Below are positions 1-5,432 of a stretch of DNA of 5,519 nt, piece after piece. The stretch comes from a bacterium (GTDB lineage Bacteria; SM23-31; JAUVVT01): positions 1-5,519 of the forward strand of contig JAUWXV010000243.1 of the NCBI GenBank assembly GCA_030616165.1. The letters are read 5' to 3'. The position numbers and the translations under genes are program-made. The notes under the pieces are model-generated. The model saw nothing but the letters and a program-made list of their open reading frames with translations, made no database searches and was not told the DNA's origin. Each line of letters starts with the position of its first letter. Positions within the stretch are counted from its first letter, which is position 1.

Positions 1-143
1 TCATTATGCAAAGTCTCTATGTAATATTCGGTAATATCTCCTTCCAAAGTATAAATTTCTAAACTGGACAAGAATTCTATAGTAAAAAATTCTAAAAAGA
101 GGATAGAAAATATCAAAAAAGATTTTTTAACATTCCCAAGCAT
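1..143 (-). CDS. 5' part of a gene for a probable exported or membrane-anchored protein (runs off the window)
   Basis: An open frame starts at the ATG at 143-141 and stays open to the window edge, giving 47 residues. An in-frame TAA lies two codons upstream of the ATG, so this is the first possible ATG start. The N-terminus reads MLGNVKKSFLIFSILFLEFF: two lysines followed by a hydrophobic run (about residues 8-20), as in a signal peptide or signal anchor, although a Glu interrupts the run. The polar part that follows (EIYTLEGDITEYYIETLHN) looks like a mature extracytoplasmic protein. No strong Shine-Dalgarno is visible. A perfect 16-bp palindrome lies 34 bases upstream of the start and could be its operator. 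I do not recognise a family, and with so little sequence the function is unknown. It could be a chance open frame, but the start plus hydrophobic segment argue for a real gene. Confidence 0.5.
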   Translation of the reverse strand, partial: MLGNVKKSFLIFSILFLEFFTIEFLSSLEIYTLEGDITEYYIETLHN

Positions 144-176
144 TTCTTATAAAGAAATTAAAAATACATTTAAACG

Positions 177-192
177 TTCCGAATATTCGGAA
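177..192. promoter_or_regulatory. perfect 16-bp palindrome, possible operator
   Basis: TTCCGAATATTCGGAA is identical to its own reverse complement and is GC-richer at its arms than the surrounding sequence. It sits upstream of the minus-strand gene starting at 143, where a dimeric repressor site would be expected. A TTGAAT hexamer at about 217-222 on the minus strand lies 19 bases upstream of a GAATAT inside the palindrome, so the palindrome might overlap a -10 box. That promoter reading is weak. The symmetry is seen directly; operator function is inferred. Confidence 0.4.
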
Positions 193-200
193 TGATTTTT

Positions 201-230
201 AGTAGAGATTCAATATAATGAATCTCTACT
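201..230. repeat. inverted repeat, 12-bp perfect stem with 6-base loop (possible terminator)
   Basis: AGTAGAGATTCA is followed by six bases and then TGAATCTCTACT, a perfect 12-bp stem. It lies 47 bases past the stop of the small gene at 277-465 and before the start of the next minus-strand gene at 143. That is the expected place for a transcription terminator. No U-run follows the stem on either strand, since AAAAATC follows on the minus strand, so it is not a classical intrinsic terminator. It could instead protect an mRNA 3' end or be a protein-binding site. Confidence 0.5.
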
Positions 231-276
231 ATGAAAAATAAAAATTTATCAAATTTCAGTGAATAATATTAAAAAT

Positions 277-465
277 TTAAATTGGTATGAATGGACAGGA
301 ACCTTTATCTGAATCATAAAGATAACATTTTATATAACATCCAAATGGTGTGAATCCATTATCATCAGGAAGACAATCGAGGTCCATGTCTTTACAGGGA
401 ATTTCTTTTTTATCTTCCAATTTATATTCTATTACAATCTTATTTTTATCTATGTCTTTTATCAT
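277..465 (-). CDS. small Cys-rich hypothetical protein (62 aa)
   Basis: The frame runs from ATG (465-463) to a TAA at 277-279 and encodes 62 residues. The first 23 residues are charged and Lys/Asp-rich. The rest holds five cysteines at 24, 31, 43, 47 and 57, plus several Gly, Pro and aromatic residues (for example GFTPFGCYIKC). This pattern suggests a small metal-binding or disulphide-bonded domain. There is no signal peptide, so a cytoplasmic metal-binding role is more likely than a secreted disulphide protein. Only a weak GGAAAA lies upstream of the ATG, too far for an ideal Shine-Dalgarno. It follows the regulator relic by 40 bases in the same direction. I recognise no family. The Cys spacing and non-random composition argue for a real gene, but at this length a chance frame cannot be excluded. 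Confidence 0.45.
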   Translation of the reverse strand: MIKDIDKNKIVIEYKLEDKKEIPCKDMDLDCLPDDNGFTPFGCYIKCYLYDSDKGSCPFIPI

Positions 466-505
466 GCTATATTATTTTCCAAGACTTTAGTGAAAACTAA
501 GAATT

Positions 506-670
506 TCAGGTTTTCTCCGCAAATTTTATAGAAAAATCATCTGCTCCAAGTCTATTGCTTGGGCAAATAAGAACAGCCCTTTCGATAACATTTTCGAGTT
601 CTCTTATGTTGATAGGCAAGGAATACTCTTCCAAAAGTCTCAATACTTCTTGTATTAAACCCTGAATATC
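506..670 (-). pseudogene. relic of a sigma-54-dependent activator (end of the NtrC-type AAA+ domain)
   Basis: Between a TAA (671-673) and a TGA (506-508), the minus strand encodes 54 residues that include LRLLEEYSLPINIRELENV and then IERAVLICPSNRLGADDFSI. This is the C-terminal end of the AAA+ domain of NtrC-family activators. Their usual form there is LxLLxxYxWPGNxRELxNxIERAVxLC followed by an acidic (D/E)DL. The conserved WPGN is altered to LPIN. The frame has no plausible start or ribosome site. It lacks the Walker A, GAFTGA and Walker B parts, and no Fis-type helix-turn-helix follows, so both ends are missing. The segment before LRLLEEY (DIQGLIQEV) may be the EDIPxLI region of the same domain joined by an internal deletion. 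It lies right after the sensor kinase and is probably what remains of its partner regulator. No working activator can be made from it. Confidence 0.8.
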
Positions 671-672
671 TT

Positions 673-695
673 AATTATTTTTAATAAAAATAATT
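673..695 (-). terminator. AT-only hairpin just past the sensor kinase stop, candidate terminator
   Basis: AATTATTTTT, a three-base loop and AAAAATAATT form a perfect 10-bp stem, seven bases beyond the kinase stop codon at 703-705. This is the 3' end of the five-gene run, so it is the natural site for transcription to end. All stem pairs are A-T, so the hairpin is weak and is not a textbook GC-rich terminator. It could also be debris from the rearrangement that destroyed the adjacent regulator gene. Confidence 0.35.
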
Positions 696-702
696 CACGC
701 AG

Positions 703-2658
703 TTAAGAGGCAAATTTTGGTATAGTGATAAAGAATGTAGTTCCACTTCCTATATCGCTATCTATTTCAATTTTTCCCTTATGGAGTTCAACGAGTTCTT
801 TGATAATTGGAAGCCCGAGTCCAGTTCCTTCCTGGCGAGCTTCACTTTTCGACTCTATACGAAAGAATCTTTTAAACACATCTTTTTGTTTTTCTGGAGG
901 TATTCCTTTTCCTTGATCACTTACCCAGATTAGTGCTTCATTATTTTTTTCTTTTGCACCGATTGTGACTTCGGTATTTTTTTCTGAGTACTTTTTTGTA
1001 TTATCTACAAGATTTGTAAGTATCTGAGTTATAGAATCTGAATCTGCGTAAATTTTTATAGAATTTTCAGGTAGGTCGAGTTTCAATTTAATATTTTTCT
1101 CTTTTAATTGAATCATAAAAGATTGTGCAAGTTTTTTTAAATGGGTTTTTAGGTCAAACCAGGCTTTTCTGATTTTTAGAGTTCCCGAATCTACCCTGGA
1201 TATATTTAAAAGATTTTCTATCAATCTCAAAAGCCTTTCTATATTATTGTTCATTGTTTCTATATATTCTTTCTGGTCTACTGTCAGAGGACCGCCCACT
1301 TCATCATTCAATATAGATATAAACTCTTTAATCACCGCAGCAGGTGTTCTCAATTCGTGAGAAACATTGGAAATAAATTCTCTTTTCAATTGTTCAAGCT
1401 TTCTTTCGGTGGTAACATCACGAAAAACTATAACTAATCCCTGTATTAATCCATCGGGATTTGTAAGGTTTGCAATATTTGCATCAAGGATTACTTCATC
1501 ATCCACTCTTTTTAGTTTTATTTCTTTGATTACAGGGGCATTATTTTTTAAAGCCTCATTCTGAAGTGATGAAAAATCTAAATTTAATCTTTTTTCTATA
1601 TCTTCCTTTTTTACCTCCCTTGTTTTTCTTCGTTCAATCATCATTTTCGCCCGAGGGTTGATGAGTATAGATTCATCATTAATATCATACATAATGACCC
1701 CATCAGGAAGGTTGTCTATGATAAACTGGAGTTTTTCTCTCTGGCTGACTAATATCTCTTTCATGCGGGAGAAAATTTCTGATGATTGGTTCGCTATATT
1801 TTTTAAAAATTCTTTATCTAATTCTGAAAATGCATCCTTTTTGAAACTTGAAACGTTTATTACCCCAAAAGGTTTATCTTTTACCCATAATATCGTATTA
1901 AAATAAGATTTTGTTGTTAATCTATTTTTAACAATTTTTTCTTTCGAAATAAATTTTATATTTAAATGCTCCGGTCTAACTTTGCGTTTATAGAACTTCG
2001 AAATATCATTGAGCATAGAGTTTTTAAGGACTTCTATAAGTTTTTCCGAGATTTTATTTTTTACATCGATGGTTATTTCCCTTTTTTCAATATCAAGAAT
2101 AGCAGAGGAATCATATTCTATAGCCTGAGAGAGGGATTCGAAAATTATATTGAATAGTTTAGAAAAACTAAATGTATAACTGAAATTTACTCCAAGGTTT
2201 CTTAAGACAGAAAGTTCAAGAACTTTCTTTCTCAACTGGTCTCTATCATTTAAAATCTGTTCTTGGAGTTTTTTATTTTCTCTTGAGAGTTTCTGTGATA
2301 GAAGGTTTTTTTCGACAGTATTTAGTAGAATTGTTGTTTCGAAAGGTTTTATTATAAAATCATTTGCACCAAGTTTTAAAGCTTTAACAGCAGCCTCCAT
2401 TGTTCCATATCCAGTCATAATTATCACAATGATGTCATCATAGATAGATTTTGCTTCTTTAAGTACTCCAAGCCCGTCAAGCCTGGGCATCATCAAGTCG
2501 GTTAAAACAAGGTTATATTCAGTCTTTTTAAATTTTTCTACTGCATCTGTGCCATCAATTGCGCAGTCTACTTTATATTCTGAATTTTCAAGAATCTCCG
2601 TTAAAATCTCGCGTACGCTTTCTTCATCATCGGCTATTAATATTTTTTCTTCTCTCAA
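703..2658 (-). CDS. hybrid sensor histidine kinase, receiver-GAF-PAS-HisKA-HATPase
   Basis: A 651-residue two-component protein with its receiver at the N-terminus. The receiver (about 4-118) has the acidic pair D10/D11, phospho-acceptor D54 in TDLMMP, T82 and K104 (KPF). A charged coiled-coil linker follows (about 116-150), then a GAF-like region (about 150-300) ending in GVINVSS, and a PAS domain (about 305-420) ending in VFRDVTTERK. The HisKA dimerisation domain carries H434 in SHELRTP. The ATPase domain has the N box (NLVDN, 549-553), G1 (DQGKGIP), F box (FKRFFRI) and G2 (GTGLGL). All catalytic motifs are intact. There are no membrane segments, so it should be a cytosolic sensor, perhaps switched by phosphorylation of its own receiver by another kinase. 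The start is TTG (2658-2656): a TAA lies three codons upstream and the receiver begins at residue 4. No Shine-Dalgarno is visible, so translation may be coupled to nadK, which ends 38 bases upstream. It has no DNA-binding output; a wrecked sigma-54 activator lies just downstream. The signal sensed is unknown. Confidence 0.93.
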   Translation of the reverse strand: MREEKILIADDEESVREILTEILENSEYKVDCAIDGTDAVEKFKKTEYNLVLTDLMMPRLDGLGVLKEAKSIYDDIIVIIMTGYGTMEAAVKALKLGANDFIIKPFETTILLNTVEKNLLSQKLSRENKKLQEQILNDRDQLRKKVLELSVLRNLGVNFSYTFSFSKLFNIIFESLSQAIEYDSSAILDIEKREITIDVKNKISEKLIEVLKNSMLNDISKFYKRKVRPEHLNIKFISKEKIVKNRLTTKSYFNTILWVKDKPFGVINVSSFKKDAFSELDKEFLKNIANQSSEIFSRMKEILVSQREKLQFIIDNLPDGVIMYDINDESILINPRAKMMIERRKTREVKKEDIEKRLNLDFSSLQNEALKNNAPVIKEIKLKRVDDEVILDANIANLTNPDGLIQGLVIVFRDVTTERKLEQLKREFISNVSHELRTPAAVIKEFISILNDEVGGPLTVDQKEYIETMNNNIERLLRLIENLLNISRVDSGTLKIRKAWFDLKTHLKKLAQSFMIQLKEKNIKLKLDLPENSIKIYADSDSITQILTNLVDNTKKYSEKNTEVTIGAKEKNNEALIWVSDQGKGIPPEKQKDVFKRFFRIESKSEARQEGTGLGLPIIKELVELHKGKIEIDSDIGSGTTFFITIPKFAS

Positions 2659-2696
2659 AATTATTTATATTTTAAATTAAATATTACATATATTAT

Positions 2697-3569
2697 TTAA
2701 GTTTCGACTCCTCTTCTTCCCCAGTTTAGTTTTGTTCTTAATATATCATAGAAACTTTTTTTACTACAGTGCACGAGATTTACCAAATACTCTCCCTTTT
2801 TCACCTCTAATTTTTGTTCAGGCTTTAAATTGAATCCTATTTGACCGTCTGCAAATATTTTCACATGGCCTATCTCTGTCTTTAGTTTGATTGATATTAT
2901 ACTTTCTGAAGGGATAATTACAGGCCTTTCGGTAAGAGAGTGTGGGCAGATTGGATTGATAATAATCCCTTCCACATTGGGCGAAAGTATTGGTCCCCCA
3001 GCGGAGAGTGAATATGCTGTGGAACCCGTTGGTGTCGCAATTATCAATCCATCTGCAGTGTAAGTATTGAAGTATTTATCTCCGATAAATAGTTCCAAAA
3101 CAATAGTCCGAGAATATGAACCTTTGTTAACTACAATATCGTTCAATCCATAGATTTTTTTACCAGAGTCATTTGAAGGAATTGTGCCTGCCAATATCAT
3201 CCTCTTTTCAATATGAAACTTTTTTTCTGAAAGTATTTTAATGTTATCGATAAGTTCCTGGATGTCAATTTCTGCAAGAAATCCAAGCCTGCCTGTATTT
3301 ACTCCTAAAATTGGAACCATTTCTTTACCCACAACCTTTGCTGTTGAAAGTATGCCACCATCTCCACCCAGAGCAAGAATCATATCGCTCCTTTTAACCA
3401 GTTCATTTGACTCAACTCCTTTATCTGAAAATTCATTATTGCCGAGTTTTTCAATTAATGAATTTTCCACTAAAAATTTTATCCCTTCCCTATCCATCCA
3501 TTTGAAAAGTTTCTGAATGACTTCATTGTCACTTTCCCTAATTATTCTTCCTATTATTCCAAAATTCAA
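2697..3569 (-). CDS. nadK: NAD kinase
   Basis: A cytosolic enzyme that phosphorylates NAD with ATP or polyphosphate to make NADP. At 290 residues it has the usual length. Motifs in order: LALGGDGGIL with the GGDG at 68-71, where the following position is Gly rather than the common Thr or Asn; GVNTGRLGFLAEI (89-101); the N-E/D motif as N143-D144; TADGLIIATPTGSTAYSLSAGGP (in two parts, about 171-193), the hallmark of the family; and the late ICPHSLTERP (206-215). All core motifs are present, so it should be active. The start is TTG at 3569-3567, chosen because a TAA is the codon directly before it, a GGAG lies seven bases upstream, and MNFGIIG matches the usual N-terminal strand of the family. 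It is the fourth gene of the run, 91 bases after xseB and 38 bases before the sensor kinase. The spacer before it holds a GC-rich repeat that could affect its expression. Confidence 0.96.
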   Translation of the reverse strand: MNFGIIGRIIRESDNEVIQKLFKWMDREGIKFLVENSLIEKLGNNEFSDKGVESNELVKRSDMILALGGDGGILSTAKVVGKEMVPILGVNTGRLGFLAEIDIQELIDNIKILSEKKFHIEKRMILAGTIPSNDSGKKIYGLNDIVVNKGSYSRTIVLELFIGDKYFNTYTADGLIIATPTGSTAYSLSAGGPILSPNVEGIIINPICPHSLTERPVIIPSESIISIKLKTEIGHVKIFADGQIGFNLKPEQKLEVKKGEYLVNLVHCSKKSFYDILRTKLNWGRRGVET

Positions 3570-3576
3570 TTAATTG

Positions 3577-3580
3577 CTCC
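3577..3580 (-). promoter_or_regulatory. Shine-Dalgarno GGAG supporting the TTG start of nadK
   Basis: GGAG lies seven bases before the TTG at 3569-3567. The only start codon in range that also avoids the in-frame TAA is this TTG, so the site fixes the start. It lies outside the GC-rich element and leaves the ribosome site free of its hairpins. Confidence 0.65.
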
Positions 3581-3596
3581 AATTTTTTAGGTATGA

Positions 3597-3646
3597 AGTT
3601 TCTTTTCCGCCCAAGGCGTATCCGCCGTAGCGGAGCTAGTTTCTTT
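3597..3646. repeat. GC-rich palindromic element flanked by 9-bp direct repeats, in the xseB-nadK spacer
   Basis: AGTTTCTTT occurs at 3597-3605 and again at 3638-3646, on either side of a 32-bp core (3606-3637). In the core 22 bases are G or C, in sharp contrast to the AT-rich surroundings. The core holds overlapping short inverted repeats: GCC-CAA-GGC, GGCG-TATC-CGCC, and TCCGC-CGTA-GCGGA. Just beyond, TTTCTTT-AC-AAAGAAA (3640-3655) is a perfect 7-bp inverted repeat. The layout resembles a miniature inserted repeat with a target-site duplication, or one copy of a dispersed palindromic family. Because it lies inside the operon it is transcribed and should fold in the mRNA. It does not encode a protein. 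The structure is seen directly; mobility is inferred from one copy. Confidence 0.6.
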
Positions 3647-3660
3647 ACAAAGAAAGTATG

Positions 3661-3879
3661 TTAAGAAATAAGTTCAAGTTGAAAATTTCCGTTTTCATCC
3701 TTTACAAGTTTTTTAAGTTGTGTCTCTGCCTCATTTAGCTTTTCTTTACAAAACTTTGTTAATTCAACACCCTTTTTAAAAATATTTATTGATTCTTCAA
3801 GTGGAATGTCACCATTTTCTAATTTTGAAACTATTTCTTCGAGTTTTTGTAGTGCTTCTTCAAATGATTTTTCTGACAT
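3661..3879 (-). CDS. xseB: exonuclease VII small subunit
   Basis: The small, non-catalytic subunit of exonuclease VII. Several copies bind the coiled coil of XseA and are needed for a soluble, active single-strand DNA exonuclease. The 72 residues match the usual 70-80. The family pattern is clear: FEEALQKLEEIVSKLENGD, then IPLEESINIFKKGVELTKFC, then an acidic and basic helix (KEKLNEAETQLKKL) and a short tail. The family fold is a two-helix hairpin, which fits. It starts at ATG 3879-3877 with AGGA six bases upstream (3886-3889). The gene begins only 11 bases after the xseA stop, so the two subunits are co-transcribed and probably made in a coupled way. Confidence 0.96.
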   Translation of the reverse strand: MSEKSFEEALQKLEEIVSKLENGDIPLEESINIFKKGVELTKFCKEKLNEAETQLKKLVKDENGNFQLELIS

Positions 3880-3890
3880 TTTTTATCCTA

Positions 3891-5105
3891 TTAAATTAAT
3901 TTTTGTATTTTCCCTTCTGCTTCCCCTTCATAAAACTTAATTTTTACCTCATCATCAACTTTGAGTCCCTTTGAATTTCTAACAATTTCTTCTTCAGGAA
4001 GTTTATAGCAGATACTGTACCCTCTCTTTAATACTGCAAATGGATCGAGAGATTTCAGTCTTTCTTCATAATTTGAGAGTTTCTCTTTTAATAATGAAAG
4101 TTTATGCTTGTATGTTATCTTCAGTCTGTGAGAGATTTCGTCTATAGTTTGAGAATATTGTTTAAAAAGGTCAAGTGGTTTTCTAAAGGCATAACTGGAT
4201 TCTATAGACTGGATTTTTTGCCTCTCTGAATCTATTTTGTCTTTGAGATTTTGATAGATTTTTTTAAATAATTGGTCGATTTGTGTTTCAATTTCAACTT
4301 TGTTCAATACGGCGATTTCGCCGGCAGCAGATGGCGTGGGAGCCCTCTTATCTGCAACAAAATCTGATATACTGTAATCAATTTCGTGTCCTATAGCAGA
4401 TAATACTGGAATCTTGGAAGCAAAAATTGTCCGTGCTGCAATCTCTTCATTGAATGCCCAGAGGTCTTCAAGTGAACCCCCGCCTCTGCATACGATAATC
4501 AGGTCAACTTCCCCAAATTCATTAAATTCTTTTATTGCATTGCTTATCTCCAAGGCAGCCCCATCTCCCTGAACCCTGACCGGATTGATGATAATTTGCA
4601 CCTGAGGGAAGCGCCTTCCAATTACGCTTACTATATCCTGTATAGCCGCTCCAGTGGGTGAAGTTACTACTCCAATTCTCCAGGGAAACTTCGGAAGTGG
4701 CTTTTTGTGTGTTTCATCGAAAAGTCCCTCATTTTGAAGTTTGTTTTTCAGTTTTTCAAATGCAAGTTGAAGTTCTCCAACCCCGATAGGATGTATAGTT
4801 TCGGCGTCTAATTGGTATTTTCCCTGTTTTTCATATACAGTAAGACTTCCGCCTGTTATTATCTCCATTCCATCTTCAAGAATAAAGTTCATAAGTATAT
4901 TTCGCCATTTCCACATTACGCAGGATATTTGTGCCAAATTGTCTTTCAGAGTAAAATAATAGTGACCTGATGAGTGCCTTTTTAGATTTGATATTTCACC
5001 CTTTATCCAGACAAATGGGAAACTCCCTTCAATGAGATGTTTTACCTCACTGGTGATCTCGCTCACTGTATAAACTTTTTCTTGCAGTTTTGGTAAAGAT
5101 TCCAT
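3891..5105 (-). CDS. xseA: exonuclease VII large subunit
   Basis: The catalytic subunit of exonuclease VII, which degrades single-stranded DNA from both ends into short oligonucleotides and acts in mismatch repair and damage processing. The protein has 404 residues, at the short side of normal. An N-terminal OB-fold (about 9-105, with VWIKGEISNLKRHSSGHYYF) binds single-stranded DNA. The catalytic domain follows (about 125-320) with WRIGVVTSPTGAAIQDI, CRGGGSLEDLWAFNEE and SAIGHEIDYSISDFVADKRA then PTPSAAGE, all strongly conserved in the family. The last part (about 270-360) is rich in Lys, Glu, Gln and Leu heptads, the coiled coil where XseB binds. It ends with a small strand-rich tail (LKRGYSICYK...). 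The ATG at 5105-5103 gives a normal N-terminus (YTVSE at residue 13). Its only purine-rich site, AAAGG, abuts the ATG, too close for an ordinary Shine-Dalgarno. Translation may therefore depend on the upstream micro-gene, which ends 39 bases before. Confidence 0.97.
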   Translation of the reverse strand: MESLPKLQEKVYTVSEITSEVKHLIEGSFPFVWIKGEISNLKRHSSGHYYFTLKDNLAQISCVMWKWRNILMNFILEDGMEIITGGSLTVYEKQGKYQLDAETIHPIGVGELQLAFEKLKNKLQNEGLFDETHKKPLPKFPWRIGVVTSPTGAAIQDIVSVIGRRFPQVQIIINPVRVQGDGAALEISNAIKEFNEFGEVDLIIVCRGGGSLEDLWAFNEEIAARTIFASKIPVLSAIGHEIDYSISDFVADKRAPTPSAAGEIAVLNKVEIETQIDQLFKKIYQNLKDKIDSERQKIQSIESSYAFRKPLDLFKQYSQTIDEISHRLKITYKHKLSLLKEKLSNYEERLKSLDPFAVLKRGYSICYKLPEEEIVRNSKGLKVDDEVKIKFYEGEAEGKIQKLI

Positions 5106-5144
5106 CCTTTATAACTTTTATTGAAAATATAGAATTAATTTCTA

Positions 5145-5240
5145 TTATCTAATTTTCTTTTTATGTCTGTCTTTTCTTAATCTTTTTTTCCTTTTATGAG
5201 TGGCGATTTTATGTCTTTTTTTCTTTTTACCGCTTGGCAG
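5145..5240 (-). CDS. small basic ribosomal-type protein, COX24/AURKAIP1 domain (bS22/mS38-like), CTG start
   Basis: A 31-residue protein reading (M)PSGKKKKRHKIATHKRK followed by KRLRKDRHKKKIR; more than half of it is Lys, Arg or His. This closely matches the tiny proteins annotated in Bacteroidetes and relatives as AURKAIP1/COX24 domain-containing (Pfam COX24_C/DUF1713). They are related to mitochondrial mS38 and mycobacterial bS22, which bind rRNA in the small ribosomal subunit. The start must be the CTG at 5240-5238: a TAA in frame ends two codons before it, no ATG, GTG or TTG lies in range, and a perfect AAAGGAGGT sits six bases upstream. CTG is a very rare start and should lower initiation or allow control, offset here by the strong ribosome site. 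It is the first gene of the run and is easily missed by gene callers because of its length and start. The family call is from memory of the pattern. Alternatives such as another short rRNA-binding peptide are less likely. Confidence 0.88.
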   Translation of the reverse strand: MPSGKKKKRHKIATHKRKKRLRKDRHKKKIR

Positions 5241-5245
5241 TTTTT

Positions 5246-5254
5246 ACCTCCTTT
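5246..5254 (-). promoter_or_regulatory. full-length Shine-Dalgarno AAAGGAGGT of the CTG-started gene
   Basis: Nine bases fully complementary to the usual 16S 3' end, with six bases between GGAGG and the CTG start. It is the strongest ribosome site in the window; the sites before nadK and xseB are partial and the kinase has none. Its T is the first base of the in-frame TAA that rules out any longer reading of the gene. Confidence 0.85.
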
Positions 5255-5400
5255 CCGAAAATTAAATTATTAACTTTTTAGGTTCATCTCCGATTTAATT
5301 GTAGAAAAACATAAAAAGTAGAATTATAATTATTTAATAATTTTTAATTTATTTACTTATTTTAAATATCTCTTAATTCGTTTTGATATTAATAAAAACT
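5255..5400 (-). other. AT-only 5' leader of the operon
   Basis: About 150 bases with no credible gene in any frame, composed almost wholly of A and T. Contents seen: a second TATAAT on the minus strand at 5323-5328 with no matching -35; a weak AATTAT-TTA-ATAATT inverted repeat at 5328-5342; and two tiny ATG frames of five codons on the minus strand. No riboswitch, T-box or stable GC hairpin is recognisable. If transcription starts near 5394, this is an unusually long leader for a 31-codon ribosomal-type gene. Confidence 0.4.
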
Positions 5401-5409
5401 ATTATATCA
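5401..5409 (-). promoter_or_regulatory. candidate extended -10 promoter of the operon
   Basis: On the minus strand the sequence is TGATATAAT, a perfect extended -10 element (TGn-TATAAT). No TTGACA-like -35 lies at 16-19 bases, which extended -10 promoters can do without. A start of transcription near 5393-5395 would precede all five genes of the run. In such AT-rich DNA TATAAT alone is common; the TG extension and the position are what favour it. If the organism uses the Bacteroidetes-type promoter consensus, this assignment would be wrong. Confidence 0.4.
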
Positions 5410-5432
5410 TTAACAAAATGATTATGAGTTGA

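Noticed and set aside
725-2157. Plus-strand open frames of 63-82 codons inside the sensor kinase gene
   Set aside because: They lie wholly opposite a convincing kinase gene with all its motifs, have no ribosome site or recognisable domain, and are Ser/Phe/Ile-rich as expected of antisense to this gene.
3241-3516. Plus-strand 91-codon open frame opposite nadK
   Set aside because: It is antisense to the conserved GGDG and NTGRLGFL region of NAD kinase, low in complexity and without family features.
5129-5145. ATAGAA-ATTAA-TTCTAT inverted repeat (minus-strand reading) between the small basic protein gene and xseA
   Set aside because: A six-pair A/T-dominated stem of the kind expected by chance in this composition; no sign that it ends transcription before xseA.
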